Assembly: GCA_019410105.1 (NCBI GenBank)
Contig: DXTB01000003.1
Coordinates: 1-64,000, forward strand
Reading direction: 5' to 3'
Length of the DNA: 64,000 bases
Origin: Clostridiales bacterium
Lineage (GTDB): Bacteria; Bacillota_A; Clostridia; Oscillospirales; Oscillospiraceae
Both the position numbers and the translations under genes were made by a program. The number at the start of each line of letters is the position of its first letter. Position 1 is the first letter of the stretch. Below, one piece after another: positions 52,121 through 60,383 of this stretch. The notes under the pieces are model-generated. The model saw only the letters and a list, made by a program, of their open reading frames with translations, had not been told where the DNA came from and searched no databases.

Positions 52121-52936
52121 TCACCAGCGGTCGTTGTCGATGTCCCGGCTGAAGATGGTGCCGGTGACGGCGTCGATCTCAAATTCGTACTCGGTCCAGC
52201 CGTTGCGGATCTCGACTTCATACTGCGCCCGGCCGTCATCCCAGTCAAACTGGCACTTCACCACCGTGGAGCCGCTGGGCGTCTCCGCCAGGGCGATCTG
52301 CTGGGCCCGCTCTGCGGTGATATAGTCGCCGCTGGAAGAGTTGCTGCCGTTCCCGGAGGGGCGGCTGGTGCTGTTGTTCCAGATCTGGAAATTCTCCAGC
52401 TCCCGATCGGAGCTGAGGATGGCGCCGGTGACGGCGTCGATGTCGTAGTCATATTCGGTGGTGCCGCTGTAAAACTCCACCTCATACTTCATCCGGCCGT
52501 CATCCCAGTCCAGGTTGGCCCGCAGGAACACGGCGTTGGCCTCTTTGACACCGGCGTCATTCAGGGCGATCTGCTTGGCCCGGTCGGCACTGATATAGTT
52601 GCCGGAGGCGGAAGAGGCGCCCTGCTGGCTGGCGGTCCGGTCCGCGGTGGTCAGCTGGACCGTGCGGGTGGCCGAGTTGAAGGACACGTCCATACCCATG
52701 GCCTCGCTGATGGCCCGGACGGGGACATAGGTGGTGCCGTTGTAGAGGAACACGGGGACCTGCTTTCCGGCGGCATCCCGCGGGGTGAATCTGGCGCCGT
52801 TGAGGGTGATGCCGATGCCGTCCTCCACCTGGATGCTGCGCTTGGAGGTGGCGGTGGCCGTGACGCACAGTGCTGCGATCAGGACCGTCAGGACCAAACC
52901 GGAGCCGAAGCCCTTCCAGAAACCGTTCTGCTTCAT
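52121..52936 (-). CDS. exported protein with stalk-type domain and two PepSY domains
   Basis: Secreted or membrane-anchored protein of 271 residues. N-terminal signal/anchor (GFGSGLVLTVLIAALCVTATA), then a copper-amine-oxidase N-terminal-like (stalk) domain at about 35-95 (VFLYNGTTYVPVRAISEAMGMDVSF). Two PepSY domains follow at about 110-180 and 200-271, each with AKQIAL or AQQIAL at the front, LDWDDGRMKYEVEFYSG or FDWDDGRAQYEVEIRNG in the middle and a YDYDIDAVTG or YEFEIDAVTG end. PepSY proteins often restrain secreted peptidases; the target is unknown. Monocistronic. Confidence 0.87.
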   Translation of the reverse strand: MKQNGFWKGFGSGLVLTVLIAALCVTATATSKRSIQVEDGIGITLNGARFTPRDAAGKQVPVFLYNGTTYVPVRAISEAMGMDVSFNSATRTVQLTTADRTASQQGASSASGNYISADRAKQIALNDAGVKEANAVFLRANLDWDDGRMKYEVEFYSGTTEYDYDIDAVTGAILSSDRELENFQIWNNSTSRPSGNGSNSSSGDYITAERAQQIALAETPSGSTVVKCQFDWDDGRAQYEVEIRNGWTEYEFEIDAVTGTIFSRDIDNDRW

Positions 52937-53105
52937 TGTTCATTCTCCTTTTCATGTTCTGCATTCGGCGGGTCTCTCCCGCCCCTTCTGCACCATTAAC
53001 GGCGCCAGAAGAGGTTTTATTGCACCGTGCGGAAAATTTTTTTATTTTTTTCGCGCCGCTGGCCCTTCCCTACAAAACAGGCTTTCTATTCCCGGAAAAA
53101 TGCGC

Positions 53106-53111
53106 TATAAT
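53106..53111 (+). promoter_or_regulatory. -10 element of thiI
   Basis: TATAAT 42 bp before the thiI start; no good -35. Confidence 0.5.
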
Positions 53112-53152
53112 AGGGGCCGATATTCCAAACTGTTCTGATATGGAGGTCCGTT

Positions 53153-54364
53153 ATGATGAATGCTTCCCCTGCCCCGCAGGAGATCTTTTTGCTGAAACTG
53201 GGCGAGGTGGTCCTGAAGGGACAGAATCGCCAGTCCTTTGAGGACAAGCTGCTGGCCAACGTCCGCCGCCGGGTGAAAAACTGCGGCAGCTTCCAGTGCT
53301 CCCTCCGGCAGAGCACCATCTACGTGGAGCCCCAGGGAGAGGACTGCGATATGGAGGCCGCCTGGGACGCCTGCCGCCAGGTGTTCGGCATTGCCGCCGT
53401 GGCCCGGGCCGTGCCCTGTGAAAAGACAGTGGACGCCATTGTGGAGGCCGCCCGGACCTATCTGGCGGACGCCTTTGCCGTTGCGAAGAGCTTCAAGGTG
53501 GAGAGCAAGCGGGCAGACAAGATGTTTCCCATGAACTCCATCCAGCTGAGCCAAGCTGTGGGCGGCGATCTGGCGGAGCTGTTCCCCCATGTGGCGGTGG
53601 ATGTCCACAATCCCGATCTGACAGTATTTGTGGAGATCCGGGAGAAGTACGCCTACGTTCATACTCCCTCTGTTCCCGGCGCGGGCGGCCTGCCCATCGG
53701 CATGGGCGGCCGGGCGGTGAGCCTGCTCTCCGGCGGCATCGACTCCCCGGTGTCCTCCTGGATGATGGCCCGCCGGGGCGTGGAGCTGGAGATGGTCCAC
53801 TTTGTCTCCCCGCCCTACACCTCCCAGCAGGCCCAGGACAAGGTACTGGAGCTGGCCCGGCTGCTGACTGCCTGGACCGGGCGGCTGCTGGTCCACATCG
53901 TCCCCTTCACGGAGATCCAGGAGGAGATCCGGCGGAACTGCCCGGAGGAGTACTTCACCCTCATCATGCGCCGGTTCATGATGCGCATCGCCGAGGCCAT
54001 CGCCAGGAAGGCCAACGCCGGCGCCCTGGTCACCGGCGAGTCCCTGGGCCAGGTGGCCAGCCAGACCATGCTGGCCCTGGGGGTCACCGAGGATGTGACC
54101 TCCCTGCCGGTGCTGCGGCCCCTGATCGGCATGGACAAGGTGGAGATCATCCGCATGTCCCGGGAGATCGGGGTGTTCGACACCTCCATCCTCCCCTATG
54201 AGGACTGCTGCACGGTGTTCACGCCCCGCCACCCCGCCACCCGGCCCCGGCTGGAAGATGTGCGGCAGGCGGAGGCCGCCCTGGACGTGGAGTCCCTGGT
54301 GCAGAAGGCCCTGGCGGACGAGACCTGGGTGCGGGTGAAGTCCACGGATCCGGCCCGGATCTGA
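53153..54364 (+). CDS. thiI: tRNA 4-thiouridine synthase ThiI
   Basis: Adenylates U8 of tRNA and transfers sulfur to give s4U; also supplies sulfur for thiamine in some bacteria. 403 residues: N-terminal ferredoxin-like region and THUMP domain (VESKRADKMFPMNSIQLSQAVG, VDVHNPDLTVFVEIREKYAYV), then a PP-loop ATPase with LLSGGIDSPVSSWMMARRG and TGESLGQVASQT. It ends without the rhodanese domain of E. coli ThiI, as in Bacillus-type enzymes, which rely on a dedicated cysteine desulfurase; none is adjacent. GGAGGTCCGTT precedes the ATG. Confidence 0.95.
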   Translation: MMNASPAPQEIFLLKLGEVVLKGQNRQSFEDKLLANVRRRVKNCGSFQCSLRQSTIYVEPQGEDCDMEAAWDACRQVFGIAAVARAVPCEKTVDAIVEAARTYLADAFAVAKSFKVESKRADKMFPMNSIQLSQAVGGDLAELFPHVAVDVHNPDLTVFVEIREKYAYVHTPSVPGAGGLPIGMGGRAVSLLSGGIDSPVSSWMMARRGVELEMVHFVSPPYTSQQAQDKVLELARLLTAWTGRLLVHIVPFTEIQEEIRRNCPEEYFTLIMRRFMMRIAEAIARKANAGALVTGESLGQVASQTMLALGVTEDVTSLPVLRPLIGMDKVEIIRMSREIGVFDTSILPYEDCCTVFTPRHPATRPRLEDVRQAEAALDVESLVQKALADETWVRVKSTDPARI

Positions 54365-54377
54365 CCCAATCTGTTCC

Positions 54378-54407
54378 CGGCCCCGCCGCCTGTCGCCGGC
54401 GGGGCCG
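54378..54407 (+). terminator. hairpin between thiI and cinA
   Basis: CGGCCCCGCCG pairs with CGGCGGGGCCG. The tail CTGTTTC is T-poor, so partial read-through into cinA is likely. Confidence 0.55.
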
Positions 54408-54431
54408 CTGTTTCAAAAAGGAGGTCTTTCC

Positions 54432-55688
54432 ATGTCACACACCGCGGAGATCATCGCCGTCGGCACAGAGATCCTGCTGGGTAACATCGCCAACACCGAC
54501 GCCCAGATGCTCTCTCAGAGCCTGTCCACCCTGGGCGTCAACGTCTTCTGGCACACGGTAGTGGGGGACAACCCTCAGCGCCTGCGGGAGGCTCTGGACA
54601 TTGCCCGGCACCGGGCCGACATCATTCTCACCACAGGCGGCCTGGGTCCTACCTACGACGATCTGACCAAGCAGACCATCTGTGCGGCCTTCGGCCAGAA
54701 GCTGGTGCTGCACGAAGATATTCTGGAGGACATCCGGGCCTTTTATCAGTCCGTCCTCCATGTGCCCATGCCGGAAAACAACACCCAGCAGGCGGAGCTG
54801 CCGGAGGGCTGCACCGTGTTCGACAATCCGGTGGGCACCGCCCCCGGCTGCGCCTTTGAAGCGGACGGCGTCCATGTGCTGATGCTGCCGGGGCCGCCCC
54901 ACGAGTGCGAGACCATGCTCCGCCGGTGCGTGGAGCCGTACCTCCGCGCCCTCTCCAAAGAGGTCATCGTCTCCCACGATATCATGACCTTCGGCATGGG
55001 CGAGAGCTCTGTGGACCAGCTGCTCCATGACCGGATGGTCCGCATGGTGAACCCCACCCTAGCCACTTATGCCAAGCCCTGCGAGGTGCGGCTGCGGGCC
55101 ACCGCCAAGGCCGCCGGCGCAGAGGAGGCGGAGGCCATGCTGGCCCCGGTGGTGGCAGAGGTCCGCGCGGCTTTGGGAGACTATGTGTACGGCGTGGATG
55201 TGAAGGGCCTGGAAGCGGTGTGCTTCCAGCTGCTGAAGGAGCGGAATCTCACCCTGTCCACTGCGGAGAGCTGCACCGGCGGCCGGGTGGCGGAGCGGAT
55301 CACTGCCCTGCCCGGCGTCTCCAGCGTGTACCGGGGCGGCGTGGTCAGCTACTGGACCTCTGTCAAGGCGGCGGTGCTGGGCGTGCCCCAGGAAACGCTG
55401 GACCAGTACGGCGCCGTGTCGGAGGAGACAGCCCGGGCCATGGCGGAGGGCGCCCGGCAGATCACCGGGGCAGACATCGCCGTGTCCGTCACCGGCGTGG
55501 CGGGCCCGGACCGGGATGAGCGGGACAACCCGGTGGGGCTGGTGTACATTGGCCTGGCCACGCCGGAGGGCACCTTCTGCCGGCGGACGGACTCCGGCCG
55601 CCGCCGGCGGGACCGCATCCAGGAGCTGGCCGCCAACCACGCTCTGGACGTGGTCCGGCGGTATCTCACCGGCCTGCCCATCGGATAA
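54432..55688 (+). CDS. cinA: CinA-family protein (nicotinamide-nucleotide amidase / NMN recycling)
   Basis: Two-domain CinA of 418 residues. The N-terminal MoCF-like domain (AEIIAVGTEILLGNIANTDA, TTGGLGPTYDDLTK, MLPGPPHE) can hydrolyse ADP-ribose-type substrates. The C-terminal domain (STAESCTGGRVAERITALPGVS, GGVVSYWTSVK, SVTGVAGPD) is NMN amidase, recycling NMN to nicotinate mononucleotide. GGAGGTCTTTCC precedes the ATG. Downstream of thiI across a weak hairpin. In competent Firmicutes cinA is often competence-linked; recA is not adjacent here. Confidence 0.95.
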   Translation: MSHTAEIIAVGTEILLGNIANTDAQMLSQSLSTLGVNVFWHTVVGDNPQRLREALDIARHRADIILTTGGLGPTYDDLTKQTICAAFGQKLVLHEDILEDIRAFYQSVLHVPMPENNTQQAELPEGCTVFDNPVGTAPGCAFEADGVHVLMLPGPPHECETMLRRCVEPYLRALSKEVIVSHDIMTFGMGESSVDQLLHDRMVRMVNPTLATYAKPCEVRLRATAKAAGAEEAEAMLAPVVAEVRAALGDYVYGVDVKGLEAVCFQLLKERNLTLSTAESCTGGRVAERITALPGVSSVYRGGVVSYWTSVKAAVLGVPQETLDQYGAVSEETARAMAEGARQITGADIAVSVTGVAGPDRDERDNPVGLVYIGLATPEGTFCRRTDSGRRRRDRIQELAANHALDVVRRYLTGLPIG

Positions 55689-55714
55689 GCGCGCACCCAA
55701 GGGGGCCTGTGGGG

Positions 55715-55722
55715 CATATACT
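55715..55722 (+). promoter_or_regulatory. possible sporulation-sigma -10 (CATATACT)
   Basis: Matches the CATAnnnT -10 pattern of sigma-E/sigma-K promoters, 33 bp before the collagen-like gene. The -35 side is weak. Offered only because collagen-like proteins of this kind are often exosporium components. Confidence 0.3.
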
Positions 55723-55754
55723 GGCCTAGCCCTTCAGAGAGGAGGCTTCTGTAT

Positions 55755-56645
55755 ATGCATTATTCTCAGGGGGATTTCTGTTATCCCCCGTGTTGTATCA
55801 TTCCCACTGTTACGGTGGGCAGCACTGTCACGACACCCCCCGGCACCCGGGCCCGGGTAACCGCCTCGCCCACGCCCTGCGGTGTGGAGCTGGACTTTGC
55901 CATTCCAAGGGGTAATCCGGGCCCGGCTGGACCCCGGGGGCCAATCGGCTGCCAGGGACCGGAAGGGCCTCAGGGACCGGAAGGGCCTCAGGGGACGGAA
56001 GGACCTCAGGGGCCGGAGGGACCTCAGGGGCCGCAAGGGCCTCAGGGGACGGAAGGACCTCAGGGGCCGCAAGGGCCTCAGGGGCCGGAAGGACCTCAGG
56101 GCCCGGAGGGACCTCAGGGGCCGCAAGGGCCTCAGGGGCCGGAAGGGCCTCAGGGCCCCCAAGGATTCCAGGGCCCACAAGGACTCCAGGGTCCCCAAGG
56201 ACTTCAGGGTCCCCAAGGACCTCAGGGGCCGTCGGGTATTCCGGCCTATGCGTCTTTTGTCACCTACCAGCAGGAGTTTTTCAACGGCAGCTCAATCTCT
56301 TTGAGTGCGGCAGCAACGGATGTGACCGGCCACATTGTGCAGGAATCTACCACTCAGCTCCTCCTGCAACCGGGAGTATATCTCATCGCCTACCACTTTG
56401 CCGCCAACCTTCTGACCGCCGGATATCTTCAAATCACACCGGGCTACGGAGGACGCGGTCATCTGGAGTACGGCGTCTACAATCGGACCGGTATCGACAA
56501 TACCAGTGTATCCGGCTCTGCCTCTTTCATCATCTCCGTGGAGGAGGCTACCCGTTTTTCCCTGAACAGCAACAGCAGCGTTACCGTTCGGGACGGCGAA
56601 GCCACTCTGGTGATTCTGGCTCTGCAGCCCAGCAGAGAGGCCTGA
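55755..56645 (+). CDS. collagen-like (BclA-type) surface protein
   Basis: Structural surface protein of 296 residues, no classical signal peptide. A Cys-rich N terminus (FCYPPCC) and a domain ending [10 protein letters not shown] lead into about 37 Gly-X-Y triplets (residues 53-163, mostly GPQ/GPE with GTE, GLQ, GFQ). The C-terminal domain (164-296) is beta-rich with [26 protein letters not shown] and [14 protein letters not shown], like the trimeric C1q/TNF-fold head of BclA. AGAGGAGGCTTCTGT precedes the ATG. Likely an exosporium or cell-surface filament. Repeat number may vary between strains. Confidence 0.92.
   Translation: MHYSQGDFCYPPCCIIPTVTVGSTVTTPPGTRARVTASPTPCGVELDFAIPRGNPGPAGPRGPIGCQGPEGPQGPEGPQGTEGPQGPEGPQGPQGPQGTEGPQGPQGPQGPEGPQGPEGPQGPQGPQGPEGPQGPQGFQGPQGLQGPQGLQGPQGPQGPSGIPAYASFVTYQQEFFNGSSISLSAAATDVTGHIVQESTTQLLLQPGVYLIAYHFAANLLTAGYLQITPGYGGRGHLEYGVYNRTGIDNTSVSGSASFIISVEEATRFSLNSNSSVTVRDGEATLVILALQPSREA
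55911..56243 (+). repeat. collagen-coding minisatellite
   Basis: Imperfect 9- and 18-bp tandem units of the type GGACCTCAGGGGCCG, encoding GPQ-GP(E/Q). High internal identity makes slippage and length polymorphism likely. Confidence 0.9.
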
Positions 56646-56657
56646 GCTGCGCAAGAC

Positions 56658-56690
56658 CGGGAGACCGCCTGCAGGCGGCCTCCCGGCCCT
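56658..56690. terminator. terminator between the collagen-like and ZIP genes
   Basis: CCGGGAGACCGCC, TGCA, GGCGGCCTCCCGG (one mismatch), then CCCTTTTC; convergent genes. Confidence 0.75.
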
Positions 56691-56716
56691 TTTCTGCTGG
56701 AGTCCAGAGGGCGGTC

Positions 56717-57481
56717 TCAGCCGCCCAGTGCCACGTCCAGCACCATCATCACCAGGAACCCCATCACAAAACCGCAGGTCCCCGCCCGGCTGTGGGCCTG
56801 GGGAATCAACTCCTCCACCACCACGTACAGCATCGCTCCGGCAGCAAAACTCAGCAGCCAGGGCATCAGCGGGTCCACGCCGGCCGCGGCCAGGGCCGCC
56901 AGCACGCCGAACACCGGCTCCACGGCGCCGGAGAGCATTCCCCCCACAAAGGCCCTGGGACGGGACCATCCGCCCTGCCGCAGGGGCAGAGCCACGGCGG
57001 CTCCCTCCGGAAAATTCTGGATGCCGATGCCCATGGCCAGGGCCGCCGCCCCGGCAAAGCCCTCCCCTCCGGACACCAGGGCGAAGGCCAGCCCCACCGC
57101 CATCCCCTCCGGGACGTTATGTAGGGTGATGGCTGTCATCAGCAGAGTGGTCTGCCGCCAAGAGGCATCCTGCCAGGTCCGGTCCCGCCGCAGATGGGGC
57201 AGCAGGGCATCCAGAGCGGACAGGAAGACCACGCCCAACAGCATTCCGCCCGCGGCGGGCAGCCAGTCCGGCAGCGCCCCCTCTGCGGCCCGGTCGATGG
57301 CCGGCAGCAGCAGGCTCCACACGGAGGCCGCCGTCATGACTCCAGCAGCAAAGCCCAGCAGGGTCTTTTGAAAGTGGGGCCGGGGTTCCCCGGCGAAAAA
57401 AAACACCATGGCCGCGCCCAGAGCGGTCATCAAAAATGTGAAGCCCGTACCCAGGGCCGCCCAGCCAAGAGACTGCAGCAT
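56717..57481 (-). CDS. ZIP-family metal transporter
   Basis: Importer of divalent metals such as zinc, iron or manganese. 254 residues with about eight helices. Metal-site helices are TAITLHNVPEGMAVGLAFA (IV) and GIGIQNFPEGAAVALPL (V), the canonical HNxPEG and paired QNxPEG motifs. Start at MLQSLG is chosen where the first helix begins; AAAAGGCG lies upstream but is a poor site, so a start further upstream is possible. Divergent from guaD; the intervening 278 bp hold the guaD promoter and riboswitch. Confidence 0.9.
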   Translation of the reverse strand: MLQSLGWAALGTGFTFLMTALGAAMVFFFAGEPRPHFQKTLLGFAAGVMTAASVWSLLLPAIDRAAEGALPDWLPAAGGMLLGVVFLSALDALLPHLRRDRTWQDASWRQTTLLMTAITLHNVPEGMAVGLAFALVSGGEGFAGAAALAMGIGIQNFPEGAAVALPLRQGGWSRPRAFVGGMLSGAVEPVFGVLAALAAAGVDPLMPWLLSFAAGAMLYVVVEELIPQAHSRAGTCGFVMGFLVMMVLDVALGG

Positions 57482-57564
57482 AGCACCAACGCCTTTTCTC
57501 TGATTCAGGCGGAACACCGCCCGTATGCCAGTATAAGCGGCAGGACTTCCCGACGTGACAGGGC

Positions 57565-57593
57565 TTGCATCCGGGGGCAATGTGTGATATGGT
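57565..57593 (+). promoter_or_regulatory. promoter of guaD
   Basis: TTGCAT (57565-57570), 17 bp, TATGGT (57588-57593), placing transcription start just before the riboswitch aptamer. Confidence 0.6.
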
Positions 57594-57608
57594 ATAGGCA
57601 GCAGGAAA

Positions 57609-57676
57609 AGCTCATATAAGTTCGCTGTCATGGCGCGAACGTCTCTACGGAGCCGCCGAAGGCTCTTCTATGAGTG
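57609..57676 (+). ncRNA. purine riboswitch, guanine type
   Basis: Three-way junction read by hand. P1 is CTCATA/TATGAG (57611-57616 with 57669-57674). P2 is GTTCGC/GCGAAC with the seven-base L2 GTCATGG. J2/3 is GTCTCTAC, matching the hallmark TCTAC. P3 is GGAGCC/GGCTCT with L3 GCCGAA. The L2 GG and L3 CC that form the loop-loop kiss are present, and the specificity base before P1' (position 74 in xpt numbering) is C at 57668, which pairs with guanine. L3 is one base short of the consensus, so a covariance-model score is needed. A GCCTGCCGG-type hairpin with a T-rich tail at 57697-57720 is the likely expression platform. Confidence 0.8.
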
Positions 57677-57759
57677 TCTGTTGGAAGGGGCCATCCCCTG
57701 CCGGCAGGCGCTTCTTTTCTGTCTGAAAAATCCGGAACGGAAACAAAAGGAGATTTGCC

Positions 57760-59034
57760 ATGTCACTGACGATCATCAAGGGAACTATTCTGTCCGCTCC
57801 CACCCTGGGACAGCTGGATGCCCTGCCGGGCGGATATCTGGTGGCCGAGGACGGCCTCATCCGGGGTGTGTACGGGTCTTTGCCCGAGCAGTACGCCGGT
57901 GCCCCGGTGGAGGACTGGGGAGACGCGCTGATCCTCCAGTCCTTTGCGGATCTGCACCTCCATGCGCCCCAGTACCCCATGCTGGGGATGGGCATGGACC
58001 TGCCCCTGCTGGACTGGCTGAACGCATACGCCTTTCCCACAGAGGCCCGGTTCGCGGACACAGGCTACGCCCGGGAGATTTACAGCCGCCTGGCCCGGGA
58101 GCTTATTGCAAACGGCACCACGCGGGTGTGCATGTTCTCCTCTCTCCACACGGACGCCACGCTGATCCTGATGGAGGAACTGGAGAAGGCCGGCGTCACC
58201 GGCTACGTGGGCAAGGTGAACATGGACCGGAACGCTGCCCCCGGCCTGTTGGAGGAGACCACAGAGGAGTCCAGGCGTGAGACGCTCCGCTGGCTGGATG
58301 CCTGTCAGGACTTCCGCCTGGTGAAGCCCATGCTGACGCCCCGGTTCACCCCCTCCTGCACTGACGAGCTGATGGCGTTTCTGGGCAAACTGGCGGCGGA
58401 GCGGGATCTCCCCGTCCAGTCCCACCTGTCGGAGAACCAGGCAGAGATGGCCTGGGTGCGCCAGCTCCACCCGGGCTGCCAGCAGTACTGGGAGACCTAT
58501 GCCAAATACGGCCTGTGGACCAGCCGCACCGTCATGGCCCACTGCGTCTGGTCCGATGCGCGGGAGCGGCAGGCCATGCGGGACGCCGGCGTGACAGCGG
58601 TCCATTGCGCCGACTCCAACCAGAACATCTGCTCCGGCGTGGCGCCGGTGCGGGCCATGCTGAATGAGGGCGTGAAGGTGGCCCTGGGCAGCGACATTGC
58701 CGGCGGGGACCACCTGCACATGTTCGATGTGGTGGCCGCCTCCATCCGGGCCTCTAAGGCCCGGCGGGTGCTGGACAACTGGGAGACGGATTTCCTCACG
58801 GTGCCGGAGGGCTGGTACCTGGCCACCTCCGCCGGTGCGGCATACTTCGCCGAGCAGCCGGGCTTTGCCCCAGGCAATCATCTCCACGCCCTGGTCCTGG
58901 CGGACGATGATCTTCCCCAGCCCCATCCCATGACGCCCCAGGAGCGGCTGGAGCGGGCGGTGTATCTGCGTCAGGGCGGCGCCATCCGGGCGGTCTGGAG
59001 CGAGGGACGGAAGGTATTCTCCGCAGAGGGTTGA
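57760..59034 (+). CDS. guaD: guanine deaminase
   Basis: Zinc amidohydrolase of 424 residues converting guanine to xanthine and ammonia. Metal ligands: HLHAPQYPM (first HxH with the PQ typical of guanine deaminase), VQSHLSENQAEM, MAHCVW and GSDIAGGDHLHMF. Other marks are WLNAYAFPTEARF and NGTTRVCMFSSLHTDAT. AAAGGAGATTTGCC precedes the ATG. A guanine-type riboswitch lies in its leader, which independently supports the substrate. Monocistronic with a strong terminator. No xanthine dehydrogenase or purine permease is in the window. Confidence 0.95.
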   Translation: MSLTIIKGTILSAPTLGQLDALPGGYLVAEDGLIRGVYGSLPEQYAGAPVEDWGDALILQSFADLHLHAPQYPMLGMGMDLPLLDWLNAYAFPTEARFADTGYAREIYSRLARELIANGTTRVCMFSSLHTDATLILMEELEKAGVTGYVGKVNMDRNAAPGLLEETTEESRRETLRWLDACQDFRLVKPMLTPRFTPSCTDELMAFLGKLAAERDLPVQSHLSENQAEMAWVRQLHPGCQQYWETYAKYGLWTSRTVMAHCVWSDARERQAMRDAGVTAVHCADSNQNICSGVAPVRAMLNEGVKVALGSDIAGGDHLHMFDVVAASIRASKARRVLDNWETDFLTVPEGWYLATSAGAAYFAEQPGFAPGNHLHALVLADDDLPQPHPMTPQERLERAVYLRQGGAIRAVWSEGRKVFSAEG

Positions 59035-59036
59035 TC

Positions 59037-59070
59037 AAAGAGCGGGATGCTGTGTGTCCCGCTCTTTTTT
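59037..59070 (+). terminator. terminator of guaD
   Basis: AAAGAGCGGGA with its complement, nine-base loop, T6. Confidence 0.92.
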
Positions 59071-59132
59071 GTTCCCGTCTGGGAGGCCCCCCTGGGGAGT
59101 GGTATGGGCCGGCACACCCCTAAAAGCAAACG

Positions 59133-59162
59133 TGCGGCGCACCCTGAAACGGATGCGCCGCA
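59133..59162 (-). terminator. hairpin past the 59178-59684 lipoprotein gene
   Basis: TGCGGCGCA pairs with TGCGCCGCA, 15 bp after the leftward stop; CGTTTGCTTTT follows. Confidence 0.65.
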
Positions 59163-59177
59163 TCTATTTTGTATTGC

Positions 59178-59684
59178 TCACGCCCCGGCAAACTGCGCCG
59201 GGTCCCGCAGGGCGTCCGCCGTTTCCCGGGGCACTTCAGCGGTAAACGTCAGCAGACCGCCCAGTCCTTCCACGCCTACAAAGCTCCCAACGCCCTCCAG
59301 GGTATCGGACAGGACCTCCGTGGTGACGGCGTTGCTGCCCTGCCGCACCTGGGTCCGGAAGACCTCCAGGTATTCCCGCTCCGTATCCGGGTCCTCCCCA
59401 GCGTGGAGGGTAGTCTCCTGCCAGTAGACATAAGTGTAGAGAGGGTCTCCCTCCGCATTCCCGTGGTCGGCGTTCTCGCCGCCGGCCTTGTTGATGAGGG
59501 CGTCGATCTCCGCCACGGCCCCGCTGTCTGTGACGGTGTACAGCTCTTTACCGGCGGCGTCCAGAATCTGGTAGTAGTGGTCCTTCACTGCCTCCTCAGC
59601 GGTGTCGGCCGCAGCTTGTTCCCCGCCGCAGGCGGTCAGCAGCAGAGTCAGGGAAAGGATACAGGGGATTATATGTCTTTTCAT
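59178..59684 (-). CDS. hypothetical lipoprotein
   Basis: A 168-residue protein with a lipoprotein signal (MKRHIIPCILSLTLLLTACG, Cys19 after LTA), so it is anchored on the outer face of the membrane. The mature part is acidic with no recognised domain: AVKDHYYQILDAAGKELYTV, YVYWQETTLHAGEDPDTERE. AGGAGGCAGCC precedes the ATG. It lies 163 bp from another lipoprotein gene in the same orientation; the two share size and acidity but I see no clear sequence similarity. Function unknown. Confidence 0.75.
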   Translation of the reverse strand: MKRHIIPCILSLTLLLTACGGEQAAADTAEEAVKDHYYQILDAAGKELYTVTDSGAVAEIDALINKAGGENADHGNAEGDPLYTYVYWQETTLHAGEDPDTEREYLEVFRTQVRQGSNAVTTEVLSDTLEGVGSFVGVEGLGGLLTFTAEVPRETADALRDPAQFAGA

Positions 59685-59847
59685 GGCTGCCTCCTGTGTT
59701 TTTCAGTGGGTGGGGTTCGTTGAGGGCTCTCCCCGCTGCCGTTCCCCCGGCGGTCACGGGGCATCTGGGCTGCGGGTCGATGAGGGCATCGGCCCCTGCG
59801 GATGGGTTGGATCTCCTTCTGCCCTCGTTCGCCCGCCGGGATGTCAG

Positions 59848-60360
59848 TCAGGTATCCATTTCGCAGAAATACAGCGTGTCGCTGTCCGCGTCATACACGG
59901 CCAAGGTGACATTCAGCGAAGCCCGCTCCAGAAGGTTTTGTCCATCCCCGGCGTCACTGTGGCGGTCAATCAGGCGGTAGAAGCCATTGGCGATCCCCGG
60001 CAGCAGGGGATCCCCGCTGTCATCGGTGAGATAAGGGCCCGCGCTGAAAACTTCGCCGCCGTCCTCTCGGGTGACGCCATAGGCCAGTGCCTGGGCCGTC
60101 TCGTCCAGGGGAAGCGGTGTCCAGGCGGCGTTCGCCGCAATGGCGTCGGCTACCTGGCTGTCAGGAAACTGCAGGGCAACGCAGGAAATGCCGTCGCCGT
60201 GGAAGCCGCCGTGGGTGTCAGAAGAGGAGATCTCCTCTCCGGCGGACACATCGATGTGCAGCGCTCAGGAGATCTCCTCTGCCGGGTCCTCACTGCCGCA
60301 GGCGGTCAGGGTAAACAGCATCAAGGAAATCATGCCACATGCAAAAAGGAATTTCCTCAT
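59848..60360 (-). pseudogene. lipoprotein gene interrupted by an in-frame TGA
   Basis: ATG at 60360 opens a lipoprotein signal (MRKFLFACGMISLMLFTLTACGS) followed by EDPAEEIS and then TGA (60265-60267, codon 32). The same frame continues open for 139 further codons (…HIDVSAGEEISSSDTHGG… to FCEMDT). The stop lies inside a 42-bp unit bounded by two exact 14-bp direct repeats (60225-60238, 60267-60280); losing one unit would join EEIS to SSDTHGG in frame and remove the stop. So the gene may be switched off rather than dead. The mature domain is unknown to me. An internal GTG start would give a product without signal peptide. Confidence 0.75.
60225..60280. repeat. 14-bp direct repeats bounding a 42-bp in-frame insert
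   Basis: AGGAGATCTCCTCT at 60225-60238 and at 60267-60280. AGGAGATCTCCT within each is itself a palindrome. The unit length (42 bp) is a multiple of three. Confidence 0.9.
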
Positions 60361-60383
60361 AGATAACGAACCCCTCATAAGAT

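Noticed and set aside
55911..56243. Regular repeats as a CRISPR array
   Set aside because: Units are 9/18 bp, without unique spacers, and encode Gly-X-Y triplets in frame.
60265..60267. In-frame TGA as a selenocysteine codon
   Set aside because: No conserved Cys/Sec redox context and no SECIS-like hairpin seen right after it; the repeat-bounded insert explains the stop better.
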